Below are positions 35,852 through 45,209 of a stretch of DNA of 64,000 nt, one piece after another. How positions within the stretch are numbered: the first letter of the stretch is position 1; every line of letters begins with the position of its first letter. The stretch is from MPNO01 sp965205995. GTDB taxonomy: Bacteria > Pseudomonadota > Alphaproteobacteria > MPNO01. Location of the stretch: contig OZ242200.1 of assembly GCA_965205995.1 (NCBI GenBank), positions 2,604,001-2,668,000 on the forward strand, written 5' to 3'. Position numbers and translations under genes: made by a program. The notes under the pieces were generated by a model, which saw only the letters and a list, made by a program, of their open reading frames with translations, did not search any database and was not told the DNA's origin.

Positions 35852-35857
35852 GCTTCC

Positions 35858-37339
35858 TCAACCCTCGGCGATGTCGAACCCGCTTCCCTGTTCGGCATAG
35901 GCCGCCGCTTCGCCGAGGTCGGCGTCTTCCGCCGCGTGGATGCAATAGAGCGGCTCGCCCGCCTCGACCGCGTCGCCGCGCTGCTTGAAGAGGTCGATAC
36001 CGGCCGATTTTTCCAGCGGCGCGCCAGCCCGGCGGGCGATGCCGGCGATGCGGTAGCAGTCGATCGCGGCGACCGCGCCGCTGCGTCGGGCGGCGATCTC
36101 CCGGGTCAGAGTGCCGGGCCCGGGCGGGCGGGGGTTGCGCCCCTGGGCGTCGATCAGCCGTTCCATCGCCTCGGCCGCGGCGCCGCTCCCGAGCAGCGCC
36201 TCGGCCCGGGTTCCGGGATCGGCGACGCCGCCGAGGGCGAGCACCCGGGCGGCCAGCATCAGCGCCTTGTCGCGCAGATCGGCGGGCGCATCGGCATCGC
36301 CCGCGAGCACCTTCATCACGTCGCGCGCCTCCAGCGCCGGGCCCACTCCGCGGCCGATGGGCTGGGTGCCGTCGGTGATCTCGCAGCGCACGCCGATGCC
36401 GAGCCCTTCGGCCGTCACCGTGAACAGCCGGGCGAGTTCGTCCGCCTCCTCCCGCGTCGCCACCTTGGCGGTCGGCCCGACCGGAATGTCGAACACCACA
36501 TGGGTCACGCCGAGCGCCGCCTTCTTCGACAGGATCGAGGAGACCGAGAGCCGGTCCGAGACGATGCCGAGCGGGCGGGTGACGGCGTTCATCACGTCGT
36601 CGATGGTCGAGTGGCTGAGCCGCCCGTTCCAGACGATGCAGCCGCCGACCTCGCCGACCACGCGGCGGACCTCCCCGGCGTCGAGATCGACCCGCGCCAG
36701 CACCTCCATCGCATCGGCGGTCCCGGCGGGCGAGGTGATCGCGCGCGAGGCGGCCTTGGGGACGGTCAGCCCGTGCGCGACCGCGATGGGGACCACCACC
36801 ATGGTCACCCGGGTGCCCGGAATGCCGCCCATCGAGTGCTTGTCGACCACGATCCCGTCGGGCCAGACGATTTGCGCGGAGCGTTCGGCCCGCGCCCTGG
36901 TGAAGGCGATCACCTCGTCGTCGTCGAGGGTCTGCGCCGCCGCGACCAGGAACCCCGCGGTCTCGCGCCCGGCATAGCGCCCGGCCACCATGTCCTCGAC
37001 CACCGCGTCGATTTCCCCGGCGCTCAGCCGGCGGCCCGCGATCCTCGCCCGCAGCGCCGGCCGGCTCGCCGGTTCGGGCGCGCGCCGGATGGCGACCCGC
37101 GCCCCCTCGGCGAGGCCGAGAAGCTCGAAGGCATGCGCCGAGAGGGCGAGCGCATCGGGCGCGACCAGCGCCGCATCGTCGACCAGGTTGAGGGCGCAGG
37201 TCACCGCCCGCCCGCCCCCCGCCACCTCGATCTTGCGCGGGCCGAGAAAGCTCTCCGCGGCATAGGCCGCGCAGGAGCGGTTGAGATAGGCGACCGGCTC
37301 GCGCCAGGTGTCGATGGCGAGCCTGGCGAGCCTAAGCAT
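35858..37339 (-). CDS. AMP phosphorylase-type (thymidine phosphorylase family) enzyme
   Basis: 493-residue nucleoside/nucleotide phosphorylase. It has the extra N-terminal domain of about 85 residues that marks the archaeal-type AMP phosphorylase group rather than the 440-residue DeoA. Core motifs are VVDKHSMGGIPGTRVT (phosphate/substrate loop), PKAASRAITSPAGTADAMEV and ITDGTQPIGRGVGPALEARD, followed by a C-terminal AGAPLEKSAGIDLFKQ. Archaeal members convert AMP, CMP or UMP plus phosphate into ribose-1,5-bisphosphate plus base. It overlaps the PhnN gene by 8 bp, and PhnN uses exactly that product. Confidence 0.85.
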   Translation of the reverse strand: MLRLARLAIDTWREPVAYLNRSCAAYAAESFLGPRKIEVAGGGRAVTCALNLVDDAALVAPDALALSAHAFELLGLAEGARVAIRRAPEPASRPALRARIAGRRLSAGEIDAVVEDMVAGRYAGRETAGFLVAAAQTLDDDEVIAFTRARAERSAQIVWPDGIVVDKHSMGGIPGTRVTMVVVPIAVAHGLTVPKAASRAITSPAGTADAMEVLARVDLDAGEVRRVVGEVGGCIVWNGRLSHSTIDDVMNAVTRPLGIVSDRLSVSSILSKKAALGVTHVVFDIPVGPTAKVATREEADELARLFTVTAEGLGIGVRCEITDGTQPIGRGVGPALEARDVMKVLAGDADAPADLRDKALMLAARVLALGGVADPGTRAEALLGSGAAAEAMERLIDAQGRNPRPPGPGTLTREIAARRSGAVAAIDCYRIAGIARRAGAPLEKSAGIDLFKQRGDAVEAGEPLYCIHAAEDADLGEAAAYAEQGSGFDIAEG

Positions 37340-37886
37340 GGGCTTCGCTCAGCGCGGCGACGAGGCGCTCGATCCCCTCCTCCGGGGTGCCGTCATTGAC
37401 CACCCGGCGGACCGTCATCCCGTCGGGAAAAGGCGCGCCTTCCCGGGCGAGCCGCCTCGCGGCGTCGGCCCGGTCCTCGCGCCCGCGCGCGGCCAGGCGG
37501 TGCGCGAGCAGCTCCGGCGGGGCGGTCACCTCGACGACTACCGTTGGAGCTCCCCGTGCGCCGATCTCCGCCAGCACCGCCCGCGAGACATTGGCGACGA
37601 CGTTCCGCCCGGCATCGAGGGTCGCGGAAATGCACGCAGGCAGGCCGTATTCGAGCCCGTGCGCCCGCCAGGTCGCGAAGAAACCGCCGTCCGCCTCGCG
37701 CCCGGCGAAGTCCTCGGGCGTAACCGCCTCGTGGTCCTCGCCGCCCGCCCCGGCGGGCCGGGTGATCGCGCGGCGCGGGAAGACATGGCGCCCGCCCGGC
37801 TCCAGGGCCGCGCGGGCGCCCGCGATCAGCGTGTCCTTGCCGGCGCCGCTCGGCCCGACGACGAGGAAGAGCGTGCCGCGCGCCAT
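37332..37886 (-). CDS. phnN: Ribose 1,5-bisphosphate phosphokinase (PhnN-like)
   Basis: 184-residue P-loop kinase of the guanylate-kinase-like PhnN family. The P-loop is VGPSGAGKDTL at residues 10-20, RAITRPAGAGGEDHEAV matches the PhnN substrate region, and LEYGLP and NVVANVSRAVL follow. PhnN phosphorylates ribose-1,5-bisphosphate to PRPP and is usually found in phosphonate C-P lyase operons. No other phn genes are present here. Instead it is placed between nadC (4-bp gap) and an AMP phosphorylase-type gene (overlapping), which suggests a PRPP-salvage role. Confidence 0.92.
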   Translation of the reverse strand: MARGTLFLVVGPSGAGKDTLIAGARAALEPGGRHVFPRRAITRPAGAGGEDHEAVTPEDFAGREADGGFFATWRAHGLEYGLPACISATLDAGRNVVANVSRAVLAEIGARGAPTVVVEVTAPPELLAHRLAARGREDRADAARRLAREGAPFPDGMTVRRVVNDGTPEEGIERLVAALSEAHA

Positions 37887-37890
37887 GGGC

Positions 37891-38772
37891 TCAGGCGGAG
37901 ATGGTCACGTCGAGGCCGATATCGGCGGCCGGCGCCGACTGGGTCATGCGCCCGACCGAGATGTAGTCGACCCCGCTCTCCGCCTTCTCGCGGATGGTCT
38001 CGAGCGTGATCCCGCCCGACGCCTCGATTTCGCAGCGCCCGGCGACGATCCCGACCGCCTCGCGCATCGTCTCCGCTTCCATGTTGTCGAGCAGGATCAC
38101 GTCGGCGCGCGCCTCGGCGGCCTCGCGCACCTGATCGAGCGTGTCGCACTCGATTTCGATCTTGGTGAGCGAGGGGGTGAGCGCCCGTGCCCTGGCCATC
38201 GCCGCGGCGATCGAGCCGCAGACCGCGATGTGGTTGTCCTTGACCAGCAGCCCGTCGTCGAGCCGGATGCGGTGGTTGCGCGCCCCGCCGACGCAGGAGG
38301 CGTATTTGGAGAGCGCGCGGTAGCCCGGGATGGTTTTCCGCGTGTCGATCAGCGTCGCCCCGGTCCCCTCGACGAGGCGCGCGTATTCGGCCGTCCGCGT
38401 GGCGATCCCGGTCAGCAGCTGGAACAGGTTGAGCGCCGTGCGCTCCGCCGTCAGCATGCCCCGCGCCGGCCCCTCGACGCGGGCGAGCGTGGCGCCGGCC
38501 GCGGCCCGCGTGCCGTCCGGCGTCAGCGCCTCGGTCTCGCAGCCGGGCTCGTGGAAGCGCATCACCTCCAGCGCGAGCTCGACGCCGCAGACCACGATGT
38601 CGTGGCGCGTGTTCATGACGAAGCGCGCATCGGCGTCCGCCGGGATCAGGAAATTCGTGGTGATGTCGCCGCGCCCGATATCCTCGGCAAGCCAGTCCGC
38701 GTACATCCGCTCGCGCTCGGCCCTGGGCGGCAGCAGCGCCCGCATGTCGAGATCGTCGGGCCGCGCGGCCAT
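37891..38772 (-). CDS. nadC: Nicotinate-nucleotide pyrophosphorylase (quinolinate phosphoribosyltransferase)
   Basis: 293-residue NadC: EDIGRGDITT near the N-terminus, ERTALNLFQLLTGIAT, DTRKTIPGYRALSKYA (quinolinate/PRPP binding), GGARNHRIRLDDGLLVKDNHI, then IEIECDTLDQV and IEASGGI. It makes nicotinate mononucleotide from quinolinate and PRPP. The ATG at 38772 follows GGAGGGAGAG; a longer in-frame N-terminus (to 38859) is not family-like. nadA and nadB are not beside it. It heads the three-gene unit nadC-phnN-AMP phosphorylase, so the two downstream products may feed it PRPP. Confidence 0.93.
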   Translation of the reverse strand: MAARPDDLDMRALLPPRAERERMYADWLAEDIGRGDITTNFLIPADADARFVMNTRHDIVVCGVELALEVMRFHEPGCETEALTPDGTRAAAGATLARVEGPARGMLTAERTALNLFQLLTGIATRTAEYARLVEGTGATLIDTRKTIPGYRALSKYASCVGGARNHRIRLDDGLLVKDNHIAVCGSIAAAMARARALTPSLTKIEIECDTLDQVREAAEARADVILLDNMEAETMREAVGIVAGRCEIEASGGITLETIREKAESGVDYISVGRMTQSAPAADIGLDVTISA

Positions 38773-38836
38773 GGCTCTCCCTCCGGGTGTCGCGGGAATA
38801 CCTACGCGAACCGAATCGCCCGGTAAAGGCGCCGCC

Positions 38837-40072
38837 TCAGCGGGACGCCGCCCTGGCACCGTAGATGCTGACCACGCACAGGAGAACGGCCAGCGCCGAC
38901 AGCCAAAGGACCGTCTCCGGCATGCCGGACGCGGTCAACGGACCGGCGCCCCAGATGGCCAGCCACCCGCCGATCGATCCGCCGGTGGAGACGAAGCCGA
39001 ATACGGCTCCGATCCTGCCCGATGGGCAAATCCTGAGAACAAGGAGATCGATCGACGGGCTCGCGAGGACAGCTAGAAACCCACCGAGCCCGAGCCAAAT
39101 CGCGGTGGGCAGGGGGACGATATCGAGCGCTGCAATACCGAGCAGGATCGCGCATGAAACCAGGCAGGTCGCAACCAGCCTTTCCCGGTTTTTGGCCTTG
39201 TCGGCCATCACGCCCCCGGCGAGCGGCGGCAATATCAGGGCCAGCAGGACCAATAGCAGGGCCAATATTTGAAGGCCCGGCCCGCCGTCGACGGGGGTGC
39301 TTCGGACGACCTTCGATGCCTCAACGATCGCCTCGAAGGCGGGATGTTCGGTGATGTCCGAAAAACCCATAAAAGTCAGCGCCAGGAGGAACAGCAACAC
39401 CGGCCAAGACGCGATCGCGGGCATCGTCGTCCGAAAACCGGTGCGTACCCTCTCGGGGTTCCCGGTTTCCCTTGGCCGGTGGAGGGCGGTATCGCGAAAG
39501 GCGTCGCGAAAGCGCACTGCCAGTGTCGCGAACACGACCCCGACCGCACCGAGGATGGAGAATGACGTCTGCCAGTCCTCAAGCGAGATCAATGGCCCAA
39601 TCGCAGGAACGGCGACGATCGTACCGATCAAGATAAACAGGTTTCTTATGCCGAACGCGCGCCCCCGGCGTTCGGGGCCGATACAGGTGGCGAGGACCAC
39701 GTAGCCCGCCGACCAGACGGCACCATCGCCCAGCCCGCGGAGCAAACCGTGTCCCATCAAGGACCAGTAGCTGGGAAACGCCGCCGCCAGTGCCAGCGCG
39801 GCAGGTGAGAGGGCCAACCCCGCCAGGAAAACCGCGCCTGCGCCAATCCGGTCCGCCAGCATCCCGGCGGGAAACAGGACCGCACCGGCAGCGACCGCAT
39901 AAACCTGGACGACGACCAAGAAATCGCTCGATCTCATGTCGAGGTCGGTGACGATGGGAATAAACGCTAACGCAAACCCAGTGTTGTAGACGGGTGTAAG
40001 GGCGAGGCCGACCGCGACCAGCCCGATGGTCTTCCATTCGGCGCGCGGCAGGGCCAAGGGGTTGGCTATCAC
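38837..40072 (-). CDS. MFS transporter
   Basis: 411-residue twelve-helix MFS protein. The first half has GALFPAGMLADRIGAGAVFLAG at loop 2-3 and the second half CPSGRIGAVFGFVSTGGSIGG. It is a distant paralogue of the next MFS gene (shared CPxGxIGxVFGFVxTG segment). The GTG start at 40072 lies just downstream of an AT-rich inverted repeat. Codon use looks less GC-rich than in neighbouring genes. It does not overlap any operon partner; the nadC unit begins 64 bp downstream on the same strand. Confidence 0.87.
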   Translation of the reverse strand: MIANPLALPRAEWKTIGLVAVGLALTPVYNTGFALAFIPIVTDLDMRSSDFLVVVQVYAVAAGAVLFPAGMLADRIGAGAVFLAGLALSPAALALAAAFPSYWSLMGHGLLRGLGDGAVWSAGYVVLATCIGPERRGRAFGIRNLFILIGTIVAVPAIGPLISLEDWQTSFSILGAVGVVFATLAVRFRDAFRDTALHRPRETGNPERVRTGFRTTMPAIASWPVLLFLLALTFMGFSDITEHPAFEAIVEASKVVRSTPVDGGPGLQILALLLVLLALILPPLAGGVMADKAKNRERLVATCLVSCAILLGIAALDIVPLPTAIWLGLGGFLAVLASPSIDLLVLRICPSGRIGAVFGFVSTGGSIGGWLAIWGAGPLTASGMPETVLWLSALAVLLCVVSIYGARAASR

Positions 40073-40093
40073 GGCGGTGTTCGTTCCACAACC

Positions 40094-40120
40094 ATAACAT
40101 TTAAAGTATATCTGTTATGA
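40094..40120. promoter_or_regulatory. AT-rich inverted repeat upstream of MFS gene
   Basis: A 7-bp inverted repeat CATAACA / TGTTATG separated by 13 bp of AT-rich sequence, 22 bp upstream of the MFS start at 40072 on the minus strand. The surrounding DNA is otherwise GC-rich, so this is likely a promoter/operator region for a dimeric regulator. No regulator gene is adjacent. Confidence 0.45.
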
Positions 40121-40185
40121 TGTCGAAACAGGAAATCGGGGTGGACCCCAGGCCTGCCCGGCTAACCGGCCTTCATCGGCATGCC

Positions 40186-41397
40186 TCAGCGCGCGACGGC
40201 CTTGGCGGCGTAGATCGAGACGATGCAGACCAGGGTGAACGCGCCTGACAGCCAGAAGATCAAATCGGGTCGTCCGATATCGGCGACGTATCCGAAGATC
40301 GGCGGGCCGACCGCCGCGCCGACCGAAAAACCCGTCGTCACGAAGCCGAACACGGTCCCGATGGTTCCCGGCGGGCAGATCTTGCGCACCATGAGGTCGC
40401 GCGACGGGCTCATCATCGCGACGGTGACCGCGCTCCCCAGCATCGGGATTATCACCCATTCGAGCGGCAGCAGCTTGAGCGCGATGACGCCGAGAAAGGC
40501 GGCCGAGGCGACGAAGCAGAGCGCGGCGAGCCCCTCATGGTCCCGCACTCGGTCGGCGACGACCCCGCCGATCAGCACGCCGACCGCGGCGGCCGCGAAA
40601 TAGCCGGTGAGCTGCCCGTTGGCCGCGGCGAGCGAGGCGTCGTAGAGCTCGATCAGGGCGACGACGGCGAAGGCGTGGATTCCGGCCGTCCCGGTGGCAA
40701 GCGCGGTGAAGAACAGCAGGAACAACAGCACCGGCGGCGAGGCCAGCAGGCGGACGACGGAGGGGCGGCTGGCGATGGCTGTCTTCCCCGTCCCGCCCGG
40801 CGCAACCCTGATCGCGTCGTCGCCGAGGGCGTCCCGGAACAGCGCCGCGAAAGCGACGAAGAGGAGGCCGACCAGCCCCGCCACCGAAACCGCCTCGGAC
40901 CAGTCCAGTACCAGGACCAGCCCCAGCATGATCGGCGGCGCCACCACCCAGCCGGCATAGCCCGAGAAGATATGGATGCCGAAGGCGCGGCCCTGGCGCT
41001 CGGTATCGACCTGGGCGGCGAGGATCGCGTAGTCGGCGGGGTGGAACACCGCGTTGCCGATCCCGGCGATCGCCACCAGCGCCATCATTCCCCAATAGGT
41101 CGGGAACAGCGCGAACAGCGCAAACGGCGCGGCATGCAGGATCAGCCCGGCGAACAGGACGGGCCGCCCGCCGATCCTGTCGACCAGGATACCGGCGGGA
41201 AGCTGGGCGACGCCGGTGGCCACCGAATAGACCGCGATCAGCACGCCGAGATCGGTCCAGCTCACCCCGAGATCGGCGCGGATCAAGGTGAACAGCGGCG
41301 GCAGGATCAGCATGTAGAAATGGCTGAACCCGTGGCCGATTGCGATCAGCCCGATCGATTTCAGCTCGCCCCTTGGGAGCGAGAGGACGCCGGCCAT
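40186..41397 (-). CDS. MFS transporter linked to UbiD copy 3
   Basis: 403-residue twelve-helix MFS protein with VAQLPAGILVDRIGGRPVLFAG in loop 2-3 and CPPGTIGTVFGFVTTGFSVGA in the second half. The ATG at 41397 is 31 bp after the UbiD stop, so the pair is very probably one operon. It may import the acid that the decarboxylase acts on, or export the product. The solute is not identifiable. Confidence 0.9.
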   Translation of the reverse strand: MAGVLSLPRGELKSIGLIAIGHGFSHFYMLILPPLFTLIRADLGVSWTDLGVLIAVYSVATGVAQLPAGILVDRIGGRPVLFAGLILHAAPFALFALFPTYWGMMALVAIAGIGNAVFHPADYAILAAQVDTERQGRAFGIHIFSGYAGWVVAPPIMLGLVLVLDWSEAVSVAGLVGLLFVAFAALFRDALGDDAIRVAPGGTGKTAIASRPSVVRLLASPPVLLFLLFFTALATGTAGIHAFAVVALIELYDASLAAANGQLTGYFAAAAVGVLIGGVVADRVRDHEGLAALCFVASAAFLGVIALKLLPLEWVIIPMLGSAVTVAMMSPSRDLMVRKICPPGTIGTVFGFVTTGFSVGAAVGPPIFGYVADIGRPDLIFWLSGAFTLVCIVSIYAAKAVAR

Positions 41398-41428
41398 GAC
41401 TGCGCTTTCGGTTGGGGGCGGCGCCGGT

Positions 41429-42835
41429 CTAGCGCGGCATGCGCACCTGTTCGAGGATGCGGGCGATCTCGGGATCGCCCTTCCCCATCGGATCGACGCG
41501 GGCCATCTTGGCGCGTTCCTTGGCCCGCCAGGTCGGCGGCTTGGTCGCGTCGATCGCCATCTTCCCGCCGATCCGCATCACCGTGTACTCATCGCCCACC
41601 TCGGGGACCGACACGTCAAGCGGGTGCAGCCGGGAGCCCGGCATGATGTGCACCATCTCGGCCGGGTTGGTGCGGCACGAGATCGCCCACAGCACGTCCT
41701 CGGCGTTGTAGATGTCGACATCCTCGTCGACCGCGATCGCCACCTTGACGTGGAGGTTGGGCCCGGTGAGCGCCGACATCAGCACGTCGCGCGCCTGGCC
41801 GTCCCACTTGGCCTCCATCTGCACGATCATGATGAACTGCGACGCCCAGGGCGGGACGAAGATGTCCTTGATGTTGGTGTTGCCGTGGGTGTCGCGCAGC
41901 CGGTTGTAGTAGGTGGCCTCCATCGGCAGCGTGATCAGCGGCTGGTGGTCGGTGAACCAGGTCGCCTGCATGTGGCGGAAGATCGGCTCGTCGCGGTGGG
42001 TGATCCCGGTGATCTGGTAGACCGGCGCCGGCCCCTCGGCGCCCGACCCGAAGGTGGTGAACTCGCCGAACGGCCCCTCCGGCACCCGGTCGTGGGGGTG
42101 GACGAGACCCTCGATGACGATCTCGGCATGGGCCGGGACCTCGAGGTCGATGGTGTCGCATTTCACCATCTCGATGTCCTCGCCGAGGATGCCGGCGCCG
42201 TATTCGAGCTCGTCGAAATCCTCGTGCCTTCCCGACCAGTTGGACATGATCTCGTAGACCGGGTGCATGCCGATCGCGAACGCCATCGGCATCGGCTCGT
42301 CCTTGGCGATGTATTTGAGGTAATGCGCGTAGTTGTGCCGCGCCGCCATCCAGAACGTCGCCTTCTGCGGATCCTCGGTCAGCATCATGCGGATGATGGA
42401 TTCGTTCCTGATGCCGGTCTCGGGGTCCTTGGTGATGGTCAGCCCCGAGCCCAGATAGCGCCCGCCGTCGCCCACCGAATGCTGCGGGATCGGCAGCTTG
42501 TGGAGGTTGACCTCCTTGCCGAGCATCTTGTTCTCTTTGACCGGCCCGTCGGCGACCAGCACCGACTTGCCGCGCCGGGTCGCCATGCGCTCGGCGAGAT
42601 AGGGGCAGACCCCCTTCGGATCGTCGAGCCCGAAGGCCGCCGCCTGGCCGTTGCGGTCCTTGATCAGGATGTCGGTCAGCCGCCAGCCGGGATATCCGGT
42701 CAAATTGTGGAACATCAGCGGCCCGCTGCTCTCCGAGCAGAGATAGCCGACCTGCCGCACCGGATCGACGGGCTCGCGGATATGCAGCATCCGGTTGTCG
42801 ATCGATTCGAGAAACGTCCTCAGACTGTGCGGCAT
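41429..42835 (-). CDS. UbiD family decarboxylase (copy 3, divergent)
   Basis: 468-residue UbiD-family protein, distinctly different from copies 1 and 2. PEGPFGEFTTFGSGAEGP replaces the GEWTGYY form of the active-site segment near residue 252, and the substrate-side region is AAGILGEDIEMVK-like. VAIAVDEDVDIYNAEDVLWAI and GSRLHPLDVSVP match the family C-terminus. The ATG at 42835 gives MPHSLRTFLE; upstream in-frame sequence to 42898 looks non-coding. Operon partner: the MFS gene downstream. Confidence 0.9.
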   Translation of the reverse strand: MPHSLRTFLESIDNRMLHIREPVDPVRQVGYLCSESSGPLMFHNLTGYPGWRLTDILIKDRNGQAAAFGLDDPKGVCPYLAERMATRRGKSVLVADGPVKENKMLGKEVNLHKLPIPQHSVGDGGRYLGSGLTITKDPETGIRNESIIRMMLTEDPQKATFWMAARHNYAHYLKYIAKDEPMPMAFAIGMHPVYEIMSNWSGRHEDFDELEYGAGILGEDIEMVKCDTIDLEVPAHAEIVIEGLVHPHDRVPEGPFGEFTTFGSGAEGPAPVYQITGITHRDEPIFRHMQATWFTDHQPLITLPMEATYYNRLRDTHGNTNIKDIFVPPWASQFIMIVQMEAKWDGQARDVLMSALTGPNLHVKVAIAVDEDVDIYNAEDVLWAISCRTNPAEMVHIMPGSRLHPLDVSVPEVGDEYTVMRIGGKMAIDATKPPTWRAKERAKMARVDPMGKGDPEIARILEQVRMPR

Positions 42836-42940
42836 GGCGAGCTCCCGGGGTGGATTAGGCCCAAATTCGTTTGTAGACGAACGAGTTGGCGCGCACAATC
42901 GCGCGGGACCGTCGCCCCGGCTTCCGACTTCCTTGTTTCC

Positions 42941-43435
42941 TTACCCGGCCAACGCCCAGGTATCGGGCTCCCGGCGGGTCGACCGGCCGCTGTTCCCGTC
43001 TGTCTTCAGGGCGAAAACCATTTCCTGCGAGCGGTCTATTTCGTCTTCGAGATCGGCGATCCGTTTCAGCCGGGATCGGAGGCTCTCTCTGGCCTTCTTG
43101 ACTTGCTCCATATAGAGCAGCCTGAGCAGAGCTTCCGCTGCACCCGGCATGTTGCTCTTTTCCGACTCCCATCTGTGGACGGTTTGTTCCTTGACGTCGA
43201 GCAGATGCGCCAATGACGCCTGAGAGAGCAGCATCTCGCGACGCAGAAACCGGATTTCCTTTCCGCTCAACTCCTCTTTCCGGTTGCACAAATGCTCGCC
43301 GATAGCCCGGTGAAGACTGTCAATGTCGCTGATGGCGATACTGGTCCCGCGCGCCGATTCGAAGCGCTGGAATCCGTTCGCCAGGTAAACATTGTCCAAG
43401 CCGCACTCCAGGTAGCGGTACCTCTTGTCATTCAT
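42941..43435 (-). CDS. HTH antitoxin/regulator (MqsA-like, XRE-type)
   Basis: 164-residue protein with an N-terminal segment YRYLECGLDNVYLANGF, common in MqsA-like regulators, then a helix-turn-helix (about residues 58-95: GKEIRFLRREMLLSQASLA followed by HLLDVKEQTVHRWE) and a C-terminal coiled-coil-like Arg/Glu-rich tail. The ATG follows GGAGGGAGGGC. It starts 22 bp after the DUF4258 gene, in toxin-first order like mqsRA. It probably binds the palindrome at 43792-43810 and represses the pair. Composition is less GC-rich than the flanking catabolic genes. Confidence 0.82.
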   Translation of the reverse strand: MNDKRYRYLECGLDNVYLANGFQRFESARGTSIAISDIDSLHRAIGEHLCNRKEELSGKEIRFLRREMLLSQASLAHLLDVKEQTVHRWESEKSNMPGAAEALLRLLYMEQVKKARESLRSRLKRIADLEDEIDRSQEMVFALKTDGNSGRSTRREPDTWALAG

Positions 43436-43457
43436 TGCCCTCCCTCCGTCGGTCGGC

Positions 43458-43790
43458 TCAAATCCAGGTCGTGATGCAAACGATGTGATCCTCGTATACC
43501 GCCACGGCCACGTGCACCCGCCTGCCCGCGACCCTCCGCCTCATCGCGATCCGCCACCCCCCGTAATCGTCCTGCTCGGCGGTGCCGACGGCTCTACCTC
43601 CGCGCAAGACTTCCAGGACAGACCTGATGTCGACTCCCCGCTCCAGCATACGTTCCCGGAAATGCGGCTCATCCATGCGGACATTCAGGGTGTCCGCCGC
43701 GGAGAGCAGGTGAACATGCTGCGCCAACAGCTTGGCCGGGGGTGGATCCTCCCCCATCCGGGGAAAGGGGATGATCGGGGCGCCTGGCAC
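43458..43790 (-). CDS. DUF4258 domain protein, putative toxin
   Basis: 110-residue protein with the DUF4258 core: HFRERMLERGVDIRSVLEVLRGG followed by a beta sheet (GWRIAMRRRVAGRRVHVAVAVYEDHIVCITTW). DUF4258 proteins share the RelE/MqsR-like fold suspected of RNase toxicity. The frame starts with GTG at 43790, one base from a perfect palindrome, leaving no room for a ribosome-binding site, so the message may be leaderless. An internal ATG (MGEDPPP) is an alternative. It pairs with the HTH gene downstream. Confidence 0.78.
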   Translation of the reverse strand: MPGAPIIPFPRMGEDPPPAKLLAQHVHLLSAADTLNVRMDEPHFRERMLERGVDIRSVLEVLRGGRAVGTAEQDDYGGWRIAMRRRVAGRRVHVAVAVYEDHIVCITTWI

Positions 43791-43791
43791 A

Positions 43792-43810
43792 ACCTATCAA
43801 TATGATAGGT
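43792..43810. promoter_or_regulatory. Perfect palindrome, probable toxin-antitoxin operator
   Basis: ACCTATCA-ATA-TGATAGGT, a perfect 8-bp inverted repeat with a 3-bp centre, ending one base before the toxin start codon. Its position is typical for autoregulation by an HTH antitoxin binding as a dimer. The rest of the gap to the acyl-CoA dehydrogenase (43811-43975) has no other clear feature, but must hold that gene's promoter. Confidence 0.75.
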
Positions 43811-43975
43811 CGGTAGGGCGCGTCAACGAGCCTGGGCGCTCGAATTGAATCGGCCGAGGACCTTTCGCACCCGCCGGGCTTCAAATCGAGCGGCCGATGG
43901 CATACATACACCCGCGCAGGGCTGGCCTATAGTCCGGCGCGGGACGGATTCAACGGACGAACAGGGGATCGAGGC

Positions 43976-45190
<1,215 letters not shown>

Positions 45191-45209
45191 GCATGGCGGG
45201 CCTATAGAC

